Shown here one piece after another: positions 15,963 through 25,311 of a stretch of DNA of 64,000 nt. The notes below the pieces were generated by a model that saw only the letters and a list, made by a program, of their open reading frames with translations, had not been told where the DNA came from and searched no databases. The DNA is from Stutzerimonas stutzeri. Lineage in GTDB: Bacteria > Pseudomonadota > Gammaproteobacteria > Pseudomonadales > Pseudomonadaceae. The position numbers and the translations under genes were made by a program. The number at the start of each line of letters is the position of its first letter. Within the stretch, counting starts at the first letter, position 1. The stretch is taken from positions 124,001 through 188,000 of the forward strand of contig NZ_POUT01000004.1 in the NCBI RefSeq assembly GCF_002890915.1, in the 5' to 3' direction.

Positions 15963-18176
15963 ATGACTACCATGCCCCGCCCGATCTATGAAACCAAAGA
16001 GGACAAGGACATCGACCTGGCCCACCTCTTTGATACCTTCATCAACAACCGCGTGCTCATCATGGGCATCACGGGGTTCTTCGCTGCCCTGGGTGTCGCC
16101 TATGCGCTGCTGGCCACGCCGGTCTACCTGGCCAGCGCGATGATCCAGATCGAGCCCAAGAACGGGCTGCCGAGCCTGACCGACGTGGTCAACACCAACC
16201 CGCCGGTATCGCCGGCGCAGACCGAGATCGCACTGCTCAAGTCGCGCTCGGTGGTGGGAGGCGCGGTCAGCAACCTGAACCTCGACATCATCATCAAGCC
16301 CCACCACTTCCCCATCGTCGGCGGCTTCATGGCGCGCCGCTTCGAGCCCAGCGAAGAAGGCGAGCTCGGCTGGTATCCGACCGGCCTGGGCAGTTATGCC
16401 TGGGGTGGCGAAAAGCTGAAGGTCACCCAGCTGGAAGTGCCGGACAAGGTGCACGGCAAGGAGCTGACCCTGGAGGCGGCCGAGAACAACGGCTTCATCC
16501 TGCGTGACGAGGACGACGAGGTCGTGGCCCAGGGTGTGGCCGGCGAGCCGGTCGAGACCGAGGGTTACCGCGTCACCGTGGCCGAGCTGCTCGCGCGCCC
16601 AGGCACCACCTTCACGGTGATCAAGAACCGCACCTACAACACCACCGAGAACTACCAGCAGCGCCTGGCCGCGGCCGAACGTGGCAAGCAGTCCGGCATC
16701 GTCAACGTGACCCTCGAGGATGCCGACCCGGAACACGCCGTCCGCGTGCTGGAAGAAGTCGCCAGCCTCTACGTCGAGCAGAACGTCGCGCGCAACGCGG
16801 CCGAAGCGACCCAGAGCCTGGAATTCCTCAACGAGCAGGTCCCGGCGGTGCGCAAGAAGCTGGAAGCCGCACAGACCGCGCTGAACAAGTACCAGACCGG
16901 TTCGCGCTCGGTGGACATCACCGCCGAAACCCAGTCGGTGCTCGACCGCATCGTCGACCTGGAGAAGCAGATCTCCGAGCAGAACCTCAAGCGCACCGAG
17001 ATGGAACGCCGCTTCACCCGCCAGCACCCCAACTTCCAGGCGCTGATGAACCAGATCAACCAACTGCAGATGCAGAAGCAAGAGCTGGAGAAGCAGATCG
17101 GCACCCTGCCCTCGACCCAGCAGGAACTGCTGCGTCTGAACCGTGACGTGGAAGTGTCCTCGGAAACCTACTCCATGCTGCTGAACAAGACCCAGGAGCT
17201 GGACATCATCCGCGCCGGCACCGTGGGCAACGTGCGCATCATCGACCACGCCGCGGCGGACCTGGAAAGCCCGGTCAAGCCCAACAAGCCGCTGGTGGTG
17301 ATCGTTGCCACCCTGCTCGGCGGCCTGCTGGCGTTGGCCTTCGTCTACGTGCGCGAAGCGCTCAAGCGTGGCGTCGAGAACCCGGAAGACATCGAGCGCA
17401 GCGGCACCCCGGTGTACGCCTCGATCCCGTTCACCGAGAAGCAGGCCACGCTGGAAAAACGCCTGGCCAACTTCAAGCGCGACAAGAGCGCCGCGTCCTA
17501 CCTGCTGACCATCAACGAGCCGGCCGACCTCGCCACCGAGGCCATGCGCAGCCTGCGCACCAGCCTGCACTTCGCGATGATCGAGGCGAAGAACAACGTG
17601 CTGATGATCACCGGCCCGAGTCCAGCGGTGGGCAAATCCTTCGTCACCACCAACCTCGCCGCCGTGGTGGCGCAATCCGGCAAGCGCGTGCTGCTGATCG
17701 ATGCCGACATGCGCAAGGGCTACCTGCACAAGGTCATGCGCTGCGACGGCGAAAAGGGCCTGTCGGACATCCTTTCCGGGCGCATCACCCTGTTCGATGC
17801 GATCCAGAAGACCCAGCTGAACAACCTCCACGTGATCACCCACGGCCAGCTACCGCCGAACCCGTCGGAACTGCTGATGCACGAGAACTTCTCGCGCTTC
17901 GTCAAGGAGATCAGCCATATGTACGACCTGGTGATCTTCGATACCCCGCCGATCCTCGCCGTCACCGACGCCGCGCTGGTCGGCAGCCAGGCCGGCACCA
18001 CCCTGATGGTCACCCGCTACGGCATGAACGGCCTGAAGGAAATCGAAGCGGCCAAGCGGCGCCTCGAGCAGAACGGCCTGTTGGTCAAGGGCGTGATCTT
18101 CAACGCCGTGGTGCGCAAGGCCTCGGCCTATGGCGAGTACGGTTACTACCAGTACGAATACGCCAGCACCAAGTAG
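15963..18176 (+). CDS. wzc: Wzc-type polysaccharide co-polymerase and tyrosine autokinase
   Basis: A 737-residue inner-membrane protein controlling polymer length and export. N-terminal Wzz domain with a first membrane helix at about residues 35-55, a long periplasmic part with coiled coil (about 270-400), a second membrane helix near 440-462 (PLVVIVATLLGGLLALAFVYV) and a cytoplasmic BY-kinase domain. Walker A is GPSPAVGKS at 551-559, Walker A' LLIDADMRKG follows, and Walker B is LVIFDTPP. The C terminus is a tyrosine cluster (YGEYGYYQYEY), the autophosphorylation tail removed by the upstream phosphatase. AAGGAA precedes the ATG. Partner of the Wza-type lipoprotein encoded at the far end of the locus. 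Confidence 0.93.
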   Translation: MTTMPRPIYETKEDKDIDLAHLFDTFINNRVLIMGITGFFAALGVAYALLATPVYLASAMIQIEPKNGLPSLTDVVNTNPPVSPAQTEIALLKSRSVVGGAVSNLNLDIIIKPHHFPIVGGFMARRFEPSEEGELGWYPTGLGSYAWGGEKLKVTQLEVPDKVHGKELTLEAAENNGFILRDEDDEVVAQGVAGEPVETEGYRVTVAELLARPGTTFTVIKNRTYNTTENYQQRLAAAERGKQSGIVNVTLEDADPEHAVRVLEEVASLYVEQNVARNAAEATQSLEFLNEQVPAVRKKLEAAQTALNKYQTGSRSVDITAETQSVLDRIVDLEKQISEQNLKRTEMERRFTRQHPNFQALMNQINQLQMQKQELEKQIGTLPSTQQELLRLNRDVEVSSETYSMLLNKTQELDIIRAGTVGNVRIIDHAAADLESPVKPNKPLVVIVATLLGGLLALAFVYVREALKRGVENPEDIERSGTPVYASIPFTEKQATLEKRLANFKRDKSAASYLLTINEPADLATEAMRSLRTSLHFAMIEAKNNVLMITGPSPAVGKSFVTTNLAAVVAQSGKRVLLIDADMRKGYLHKVMRCDGEKGLSDILSGRITLFDAIQKTQLNNLHVITHGQLPPNPSELLMHENFSRFVKEISHMYDLVIFDTPPILAVTDAALVGSQAGTTLMVTRYGMNGLKEIEAAKRRLEQNGLLVKGVIFNAVVRKASAYGEYGYYQYEYASTK

Positions 18177-18316
18177 CGAGCGTGCGTGGCGGCGGGACAA
18201 CCTGCCGCCACCAGCGCACCGCCCCTTTTCTTTTCGGACTGCCTCTTTTCGACTGGGCCATCAGGCGCAGCGGATATTTTTTGGCTTCCGTTACGTGTTG
18301 CAGAGGCTTTTTGGAC

Positions 18317-19423
18317 GTGTTTTCCCTGGATTTTGCGTGCAATCGGGCGCCCAACGGGATCGGCCCTGTCGGACGAGCCGGACGACTGGCGCTGGCGCTG
18401 ACGCTTGCGCTCGCCACCGCCGGTGCTCGTGCCGCCGACTGGCCGGCCACGGAGGATGGCCTGGCCCTGCTCGGCGTCAATCTTTCCGGCGCCGGCTTCG
18501 CCCCGCACATCACGCCGGGCAAACACGGCACCCACTACTTCTACCCGCAGAAAAAACACTTCGAGTACTACGCCAGCCAGGGCATCCGGCTGATCCGCTT
18601 CCCCTTCATCTGGGAGCGGGTGCAGCACTCGCTCGACGACGGATTGAACTTCGACCAGATCCGGCTGTTGAAGAAGACCCTGGACCTGGCCGCGCAGAAT
18701 GGTCAGAAGGTCATTCTCGACATGCACAACTATGGCCGTTACCACGGCGAACTGATCGGTTCGCGCCAGGTGCCCTACGCGGCCTATGCCTCGGTGTGGC
18801 AGAAACTGGCGCAACAGTTCAAGGGCCACCCGGCGCTGCTCGGCTACGACATCATGAACGAGCCGCACGGCACCGTCGGCCTCTGGCCCGGCGCGGCCCA
18901 GGCCGCCGTCGATGCGATCCGCGAGGTCGACCAGCAGACGCTGATCTTCATCGAGGGCGAGCGTTGGTCGAGCGCCTTCCACTGGCCGCTGGTGAACGCC
19001 AACTTCCTGATCGACGACCCGGCCGAGCGCATCGTCTACGAAGCGCACCTGTACTTCGACCAGGATTTCTCCGGCAAGTACATGCCGCGGGCCAGCCGCA
19101 ACATCGACCCCATGCTCGGCGTCGAGCGCGCGCGGCCGTTCATCGAATGGCTGAAACAGCACGGGCAGAAGGGCTATCTCGGCGAGTACGGCATTCCCGA
19201 CGACCTGCCCGAGGCGGCTGTGGCGATGGACAACCTGCTCGCCTACCTCAACGACAACTGCGTACCCAGCTCCTACTGGGCCGGCGGCCCCGGCTGGGGC
19301 ACCTACAAGCTCGCCATCGAGCCGCGCGACGGCAAGGACCGTCCGCAGATGGCGCTCATGCGCAAACACCTCGCCAACGATTGCACCGCCATCGGCCCCG
19401 CACCGGCACCTGACGCTGACTGA
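18317..19423 (+). CDS. Secreted GH5-family glycoside hydrolase (cellulase-like)
   Basis: A periplasmic or secreted endoglycanase of clan GH-A. The acid/base glutamate is in GYDIMNEPHG and the nucleophile glutamate in KGYLGEYGIPDD; the RLIRFPFIWERV segment is typical of GH5. The start is uncertain: the frame opens with a GTG at 18182, but that would put about 65 residues before the signal-peptide core (RLALALTLALATAGARA). I prefer the GTG at 18317, ten bases after AGAGG, which leaves about 22 residues before that core; mature protein would start near ADWPA. In this locus it probably trims or edits the polymer made by its neighbours, as PslG does in the Psl locus (a different GH family). Substrate is not known. 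Confidence 0.85.
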   Translation: MFSLDFACNRAPNGIGPVGRAGRLALALTLALATAGARAADWPATEDGLALLGVNLSGAGFAPHITPGKHGTHYFYPQKKHFEYYASQGIRLIRFPFIWERVQHSLDDGLNFDQIRLLKKTLDLAAQNGQKVILDMHNYGRYHGELIGSRQVPYAAYASVWQKLAQQFKGHPALLGYDIMNEPHGTVGLWPGAAQAAVDAIREVDQQTLIFIEGERWSSAFHWPLVNANFLIDDPAERIVYEAHLYFDQDFSGKYMPRASRNIDPMLGVERARPFIEWLKQHGQKGYLGEYGIPDDLPEAAVAMDNLLAYLNDNCVPSSYWAGGPGWGTYKLAIEPRDGKDRPQMALMRKHLANDCTAIGPAPAPDAD

Positions 19424-19441
19424 TTCTGGAGTGACACGAAC

Positions 19442-20629
19442 ATGAAATTCGGACTGCTATGGCACTCGTTCTCATCCGGCAACCTGGGGGTTGGCGCGCT
19501 GAGCATTTCCAACATGCTGCTGATCGACGAGGCGGCGCGCAAATGCGGCATCACCCCCGAGTTCCTGATCATCGGCTCGTCCGGCCCCTGCGACTACCCG
19601 CCGTCCACCGAACGCTTCAACTACGAATTCATCGAGTTCAACGAGAAGGCGCTGCTGAAGAACCCCCACGGTCTGTACCGGGCGATCGCCTCCTGCGATG
19701 CGGTGTTCGACATCGGCGAGGGCGACAGCTTCTCCGACATCTATGGCGCCAAGCGTCTGATCAAGCTGCTGGTCAGCAAGGGCATGGCGCTGGGTGGCCG
19801 CGTGCCGCTGATCCTGTCGCCGCAGACCATTGGCCCGTTCAAGTCCGACTGGGGCACCAGGGCCTCGGCCTGGGCAATGAAGAAAAGCACCATGGTCTTC
19901 GCCCGCGATCACCAGTCCTTCGATGTGCTCAAGCAGCTGAACATCTCCAACCGCGACGAGGTGATCGACGTCGCCTTCGCCCTGCCCTTCGAGCGCCAGC
20001 ACGAACAGCGCGACCCGAACAAACTGGCCGTGGGCCTCAGCGTTTCGGCCCTGCTGCATCACGGCGGCTACGAAGGCACGGCCAACCAGTTCGGCCTGCG
20101 AGCCGACTACAAGGCGCTGACCGACCGGCTGATCCGCAGCCTGCTCGAACGCGGCCACGAGGTGCATCTGGTGCCCCACGTGATCCCGATCGGCTTCCCC
20201 GCCGAGGATGACTACACCGTCTCCCGGCAACTGCAGCAGCAGTTTCCCGAACTCAGGCTGGCGCCGCGCTTCAAGGGCCCGATCGAGGCCAAGTCCTATA
20301 TCGGCGGCATGGATTTCTTCGTCGGCGCACGCATGCACGCCACCATCGGCGCCTTCTCCGCCGGCGTGCCGGTGGTGCCGCTAGCCTACAGCCGCAAGTT
20401 CGCCGGGCTCTACCAGTCGCTGGACTACCACCGCGTGGTCGACCTCAAGACCGAGGACACCGACAGCGCGCTGGAACAGGTGCTGGCGCATCTGGACAAC
20501 CGCGAGCAGCTCAAGGCGGAAGTCGCCGCCAGCGGCGCGATCATCCGCTGCAAGCTGGATGCCTACAGCGCGGCGCTGGAACAACTCCTGGCTTCGCTGC
20601 ATCAGCCCCAGGCCGTGTACCAGAGATAA
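19442..20629 (+). CDS. Polysaccharide pyruvyl transferase family protein
   Basis: A 395-residue cytosolic enzyme of the WcaK/PssM family that transfers pyruvate from phosphoenolpyruvate as a ketal onto a sugar of the lipid-linked repeat. Family marks visible are the N-terminal LLWHSFSSGNLGVGALSISNML, the LSPQTIGPF motif, FARDHQSFD and the C-terminal GARMHATIGAFSAGVPVVPLAYSRKF. It predicts an acidic, pyruvylated polymer. It lies 18 bp after the GH5 gene and 2 bp before the flippase gene, so it is in one transcription unit with them. A small fraction of the family does other chemistry, so the pyruvyl role is strong family inference. Confidence 0.88.
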   Translation: MKFGLLWHSFSSGNLGVGALSISNMLLIDEAARKCGITPEFLIIGSSGPCDYPPSTERFNYEFIEFNEKALLKNPHGLYRAIASCDAVFDIGEGDSFSDIYGAKRLIKLLVSKGMALGGRVPLILSPQTIGPFKSDWGTRASAWAMKKSTMVFARDHQSFDVLKQLNISNRDEVIDVAFALPFERQHEQRDPNKLAVGLSVSALLHHGGYEGTANQFGLRADYKALTDRLIRSLLERGHEVHLVPHVIPIGFPAEDDYTVSRQLQQQFPELRLAPRFKGPIEAKSYIGGMDFFVGARMHATIGAFSAGVPVVPLAYSRKFAGLYQSLDYHRVVDLKTEDTDSALEQVLAHLDNREQLKAEVAASGAIIRCKLDAYSAALEQLLASLHQPQAVYQR

Positions 20630-20631
20630 CC

Positions 20632-21864
20632 ATGCGCGATCATGCCCTGATGGGGGTGACCACGGCGGCGCGTACCGCCGTGCAGCTCGGCACCCTGCTG
20701 ATCCTGGCGCGCACGCTGGGGCCGAGCGATTTCGGCTTCATCTCGATCGTCATCACCTGGTCGACCATCGTCGCCCTGGTGACCGACTACGGCTTCGGCA
20801 TGCGCGCGCTGCGCGACATCGGCGCCGAGCGCGAGCGCGCCGGCGAGATCATGTCGGCCAGCCTGGCGGCGAAATCGGTGCTGGTGCTGCCGGCCTGCGT
20901 GGTGCTGCTGCCGCTGATCCTCTTCGTGCTCGACCTGCACCTCATCGAGCGCTTCGCCGCCGTGCTGTTCCTGCTCGGCACTCTGGCCTCGTCCTACGGC
21001 GACCTCGGGCTGACAGTGTTTCGCAGCATCGGCCAGTTCCATCGTGAGACCCGCATCGTGGTGGCGACGGCGCTGGTGCATTTCGTGCTCATCGGCGCGG
21101 CGATCCTCTTGCGCAACGACGTGCTGGCCATCGGCCTGGCATTCCTGCTGTCGCGGCTGATCTACGCCGCCTTCGCCCTGCGCGCGCTGTCGAAGATCCT
21201 CGCCCTGGGCGGCATCCTGCGCAATTCCCGGCAGGTGCTGGTGGAGCGCTTCAAGACCTCCACCAGCTTCGCGGTGGACAGCGGCGCGACCAACATCTTC
21301 GCCCAGCTCGACGTCATCCTGGTCAACCACCTCGCCGGCCGCGAGGCGGCGGGCATCTACTTCGCCGGCTCGCGGCTGATCCAGGGCGCGGTGCCGTTCA
21401 GCGTGCTGCTGGCCAGCGTGCACATCCCGCGCTTCGCCTACCAGCTGCACAACAAGACCGCCGGGCTGTTCCGCTACGGCGTGCGCATCCTCGGCGAATA
21501 CACAGGCATGGGGCTGGTCTTCGCCCTGGCGTTCTTCTTCATCGGCCCGCTGTTCACCGATTACTTCCTCGGCGCCGAGTACGCCGAGCTGAACACCTTG
21601 TGGCTGGCCTTCGCCTGCTTCACCGCCGCGCGCTTCGTCGCCGCCGGGCTGGGGGTGCAGTTGATGGCGATGGGGACCGGCTTCCTGCGCACGTTCGGAA
21701 TCATCGCCTCGGGAGTGGTCACAGTGGCGTGCTACTGGATTTTCATCCCCTCGCACGGAATACAGGCGGCCCCCTGGGTGTCCACTCTGGGCATGGTCGT
21801 CCTGACGGTTATCTACGGTTATGCGGTGCTCGCCATCTACCGCAAGCAGCGCCAGCGCGCATGA
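20632..21864 (+). CDS. wzx: Wzx-type polysaccharide flippase
   Basis: A 410-residue inner-membrane protein of the MOP superfamily with about 12 hydrophobic segments, starting LMGVTTAARTAVQLGTLLILARTLGPSDFGF, the characteristic first-helix pattern of the family. It should flip the undecaprenyl-linked repeat unit to the periplasm. Its ATG is 2 bp after the previous stop. No distinctive substrate signature can be read. Confidence 0.88.
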   Translation: MRDHALMGVTTAARTAVQLGTLLILARTLGPSDFGFISIVITWSTIVALVTDYGFGMRALRDIGAERERAGEIMSASLAAKSVLVLPACVVLLPLILFVLDLHLIERFAAVLFLLGTLASSYGDLGLTVFRSIGQFHRETRIVVATALVHFVLIGAAILLRNDVLAIGLAFLLSRLIYAAFALRALSKILALGGILRNSRQVLVERFKTSTSFAVDSGATNIFAQLDVILVNHLAGREAAGIYFAGSRLIQGAVPFSVLLASVHIPRFAYQLHNKTAGLFRYGVRILGEYTGMGLVFALAFFFIGPLFTDYFLGAEYAELNTLWLAFACFTAARFVAAGLGVQLMAMGTGFLRTFGIIASGVVTVACYWIFIPSHGIQAAPWVSTLGMVVLTVIYGYAVLAIYRKQRQRA

Positions 21865-21925
21865 CCGAACTCGTTCAATACTGCCGGTCGCGTATGCCCG
21901 ACCGGCCGCTCAAGGGAAGGCAGGT

Positions 21926-23176
21926 ATGAAAGCTCTATTGAACCGCGTGCTGAACAACGACCTGTGCAGCGGTTGCGGAATGTGCAGCTCGGTGGCCGAT
22001 GACGATGCCATCAGGATCCGGCTCAACGCCGACGGTTATCACCGGCCGGTGCTCAATACGCAATATCGGAACAAGCCGGTGGCCAGCGAGCGGACCAGTG
22101 CGGCCTTCGCCAAATCCTGCCCGGCGCTGAACCTGGATATCCGCCCCTACAAGTCGGCCAACTACCACCCGATCTGGGGCGAGATCCTCGATACGCTCAA
22201 GGGCTATGCGGCGGACGACGAAGTTCGCCAGGCCGGCTCCTCCGGCGGCGTGATCTCCGCGCTGGCGCAGTATTGCCTGGAAAACAAGCTGGTCGACGGC
22301 GTGATCCAGATCCAGGCGTCGCAGACCGATCCACTGGAGAACGTCGCCACCATCAGCCGCTCGCGGCAGAACATCATCGCCTCCTCCGGCTCGCGCTATG
22401 CGCCGGCCAGCCCCGGCGAAGCGCTGAAGTGGGTGGCCATGTCCACCGAGAAATACCTGTTCATCGGCAAGCCCTGCGACGTCGCCGCGGTGCGCCAGAT
22501 GCAGCAGCACGATGCGCGGCTGAAGGAAAACATTCCCTACATCGTCTCCTTCATGTGCGCCGGCACCCCGAGCCTGCATGGCACCGAACAGGTGCTGGAC
22601 AAGCTGGAAGTCGAGCGCAGCGAGGTCACCGCCTTCCGCTACCGCGGCGACGGCTGGCCAGGGCTGACCAAGGCCACGCTGAAGAACGGCGAGGCGCGCA
22701 CCATGACCTACAACGACTCCTGGGGCAAGGTGCTCAACCGTCACCTGCAGACCCGCTGCAAGATCTGCCCGGACGGCATCGGCGAGTTCGCCGACATCGT
22801 CTGCGCCGACGGCTGGGAAGGCGACGAGAAGGGCTATCCGTCGTTCGAGGAGCGCGAGGGCAACTCGCTGATCCTGGTGCGCACCGAAAAAGGCCGCGAA
22901 CTTTTCCGCAACGCGCAGGCCGCTGGCGTTGTCAAAGCCGAGGTTTTCGACACCGGCAGCATCTTCGCCATCCAGCCGTTCCAGTACTACCGCCGCACCA
23001 CCATCCTGCCGCGGCTGCTGGCGATGAAGCTGTTGATGCTCAAGACCCCGTCCTACAAGGGCTTCGAGTTGGGCAAGGGGGTCAGGGAGATCGGGCTGTA
23101 CCAGAGCTTCAAGGCATTCACCGGGCTGCTGGTGCGGCGCAAGAAGATCAAGAAGCGGGCGCTGGAAACGGCATGA
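21926..23176 (+). CDS. F420-hydrogenase beta-subunit-like iron-sulfur protein in exopolysaccharide locus
   Basis: A 416-residue cytosolic protein of the coenzyme F420 hydrogenase/dehydrogenase beta-subunit (FrhB) family. It begins MKALLNRVLNNDLCSGCGMC, a C-x2-C-x2-C ferredoxin-like motif, followed by the N-terminal domain and the large C-terminal domain (VRQAGSSGGVISALAQYCLE, FIGKPCDVAAVRQM, then RCKICPDGIGEFADI with further cysteines). The ATG at 21926 is preceded by AAGGGAAGG; longer readings lack family similarity. Pseudomonads are not known to make F420, so a flavin is a likelier cofactor. Members recur in exopolysaccharide gene clusters next to pyruvyl transferases, but the reaction is not established; a redox change to a sugar nucleotide or lipid-linked sugar is plausible inference. 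Confidence 0.82.
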   Translation: MKALLNRVLNNDLCSGCGMCSSVADDDAIRIRLNADGYHRPVLNTQYRNKPVASERTSAAFAKSCPALNLDIRPYKSANYHPIWGEILDTLKGYAADDEVRQAGSSGGVISALAQYCLENKLVDGVIQIQASQTDPLENVATISRSRQNIIASSGSRYAPASPGEALKWVAMSTEKYLFIGKPCDVAAVRQMQQHDARLKENIPYIVSFMCAGTPSLHGTEQVLDKLEVERSEVTAFRYRGDGWPGLTKATLKNGEARTMTYNDSWGKVLNRHLQTRCKICPDGIGEFADIVCADGWEGDEKGYPSFEEREGNSLILVRTEKGRELFRNAQAAGVVKAEVFDTGSIFAIQPFQYYRRTTILPRLLAMKLLMLKTPSYKGFELGKGVREIGLYQSFKAFTGLLVRRKKIKKRALETA

Positions 23177-23219
23177 GCCGCTGCGCGATCAGGGACTTTC
23201 TACCTAAGGACCAAGGTTG

Positions 23220-24476
23220 ATGACGACTTTCAGTTCACGCTTTTTCTTCTTCCCGTTGCTGATCCTGGCGATCGTGCTGCACTTTTCCGTGTTCGGCGAG
23301 AGTCCGCACAACCCCTACGGTATCAAGGGGGTGAACGAGCTGTACCTGGCGATCTGCATCGTCTTCACCATTCTCTTGCTGCTGGCCTCGGCGGAGGACG
23401 CGCCGCGCGAATTCCGCATCCTCATGTACTACTGCCTGTACAGCGTGGTGGTGTTCCTGGTGATGCCGGCGGTGTTCGCCTATTTCACCTACGGGCAGCC
23501 GATCGTCTACGGGCTGATCGAGGAGCGCCGGGTGCTGTTCTGCCTGGGCTTCGCCCCGCTGCTGTTCCTCGGCAAGCGCGTCAGCACGCTGCAGTTCGAG
23601 CGCGGGCTGCTCTATGCGGCGCTGATCGCAGCCTTCCTTTCCTGGTGCTTCAAGTTCGGCGTGATTCCCGACCTGCGCCCGGAGGTCCGCTCGGACGACC
23701 GTCCGGACCGCTCGTCCATCGGCCCCTACCTGATCTGCTTCGGCTACTTCTATTGCATCCAGATCTGGTCGAAAGGCATCTCGCCGATCAACGGCGCGAA
23801 ACGCAACAAGAACCTCTACCTGATCATCGCAGCGGTGCTGCTGCTGACCCTGGTTTTCGCCACCCAGACCCGCCAGCTGATCGTGCTCTGCCTGGCCTTC
23901 ACGCTGTTCTGCCTGCGTGCCAAGGCGATCATCTGGGCCGCCTCGCTGTCGATCCTGTTGTCGCCGTTCTACTTCTACCCGAGCCTGCTGGAGGTCCTCG
24001 GATTCAACACCGAGTTCTACGACAGCACGCTGGAAAGCGGAATCGAGGACGGCGCCCGGCCGCACACCATCTCGGCGATCTTCACGCATCTGGATCAGGT
24101 CAACTGGCTGCCCAGCGGCTCGCTGTCGCTGATGTGGCAGGACGGCTTCATCCCCTATTTCGGCGAGCATTTCTTCCTCTCCGACGTCGGCATCATCGGC
24201 ACGCTGTTCCGCTTCGGCTTCCTGACCTTCCTCATCGTCCCGGTGACGCTGTTCGTCTACCAGCGCATCGCACGCAACATCACGCCGGACATGACCTTCA
24301 TCTACTCGACGATGCTGGCCTTCTTCGTCATCTGGCCGCTCAACGGCCTCTTGGAATATGCCCAGCCCGTCATCGCCGCCCTCTTTGTCATCCATGCCCT
24401 CAAGGCCCGTCACCTTCGCAGCCAGGAGCGAATCCATGAACGTCGCGCTTATCCTCAACTACAAGGCAGCTACTGA
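23220..24476 (+). CDS. wzy: Putative Wzy-type polysaccharide polymerase
   Basis: A 418-residue integral membrane protein with about ten hydrophobic helices (the first within FFFFPLLILAIVLHFSVF) and a long periplasmic loop between about residues 255 and 320 (ESGIEDGARPHTISAIFTH). Wzy proteins have low sequence identity, so the assignment rests on topology, position between flippase and glycosyltransferase genes, and the absence of any other polymerase candidate. Start at the ATG at 23220 with TAAGGACCAAGG upstream; a TTG at 23217 is the only alternative. The 3' end overlaps the next gene by 41 bp. Confidence 0.7.
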   Translation: MTTFSSRFFFFPLLILAIVLHFSVFGESPHNPYGIKGVNELYLAICIVFTILLLLASAEDAPREFRILMYYCLYSVVVFLVMPAVFAYFTYGQPIVYGLIEERRVLFCLGFAPLLFLGKRVSTLQFERGLLYAALIAAFLSWCFKFGVIPDLRPEVRSDDRPDRSSIGPYLICFGYFYCIQIWSKGISPINGAKRNKNLYLIIAAVLLLTLVFATQTRQLIVLCLAFTLFCLRAKAIIWAASLSILLSPFYFYPSLLEVLGFNTEFYDSTLESGIEDGARPHTISAIFTHLDQVNWLPSGSLSLMWQDGFIPYFGEHFFLSDVGIIGTLFRFGFLTFLIVPVTLFVYQRIARNITPDMTFIYSTMLAFFVIWPLNGLLEYAQPVIAALFVIHALKARHLRSQERIHERRAYPQLQGSY

Positions 24477-25311
24477 AACCATCAGTTGCGTTGAGAGCCT
24501 GCTCGCTCATTGCCCGGCTCTCGATCACGTCGTGGTCATCGACAACGACTCGCAGGACGGCTCCGTGGTGGCCTTCAACCAATGGCTGGAGGCCCGACCT
24601 CGGCCGAACGTGACCGTGCTGGCCAACCCGCAGAACAACGGCTACGCCGGCGGCAACAACCACGGCCTGCGCTGGGCGTTAAAGAACCTGCCGGTGACGA
24701 CCTTCTGGATCGTCAACAACGACACCTACGTCGACAGCGATGCCTTCACCCCCTTGCTCGAAGCGCTGCGCGAGAACGACCGCCAGTTCGTCGGCTCGGT
24801 GATCCTCAGCGCCGACAGCGGCCGCCTGGAATGCTATGGCGGCGGCAAGCTCTATCCGCTGCTGGGCAAGGCCAGGCTGCTGGGCAAGGACCAGACCCTC
24901 GAGGCGATGGCGCAGAACCGCGAGCAGCCCGACTACCTGATGGGCTGCAGCCTGGCGTTCTCGGCCAGGTTGATCGAGCGGATCGGGCTGATGGACGAGG
25001 CCTACTTCATGTATTCCGAGGAAGTCGACTGGCAATTCCAGGCCAGGCAGAAAGGCATCTCCATTCGCGTCGTACCGGATAGCCGCCTCTACCACTACGG
25101 TTCGCTCAGCTCGGGCGGGCGCTCGGCCTTCTATCACTACTACCGCAACCGCGCGGCCACACGCTTCAACAAGCGTTTCTATGGGCGGGGTTTCGCGTTC
25201 ATGTCGGCCTGCTTCCTCTCCGCGATCACCGTCATCAAGGAATTCAACCACCCCAGCCTCGCCTGGTCGGGCATCAAGGGCGCCTTCAAGGGAGTAACGA
25301 TGAGTGTCTAG
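24436..25311 (+). CDS. GT2-family glycosyltransferase
   Basis: A 291-residue cytosolic or peripheral-membrane glycosyltransferase with the GT-A fold. The N terminus NVALILNYKAATETISCVESL is typical of rhamnosyltransferase-like GT2 enzymes, with VVIDNDSQDGS, NNGYAGGNNHGLRWA and the metal-binding region FWIVNNDTYVD. It adds one sugar to the growing undecaprenyl-linked repeat. The ATG at 24436 follows CAGGAGCG and overlaps the wzy 3' end, indicating tight coupling. Donor sugar cannot be told from sequence. Confidence 0.88.
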   Translation: MNVALILNYKAATETISCVESLLAHCPALDHVVVIDNDSQDGSVVAFNQWLEARPRPNVTVLANPQNNGYAGGNNHGLRWALKNLPVTTFWIVNNDTYVDSDAFTPLLEALRENDRQFVGSVILSADSGRLECYGGGKLYPLLGKARLLGKDQTLEAMAQNREQPDYLMGCSLAFSARLIERIGLMDEAYFMYSEEVDWQFQARQKGISIRVVPDSRLYHYGSLSSGGRSAFYHYYRNRAATRFNKRFYGRGFAFMSACFLSAITVIKEFNHPSLAWSGIKGAFKGVTMSV

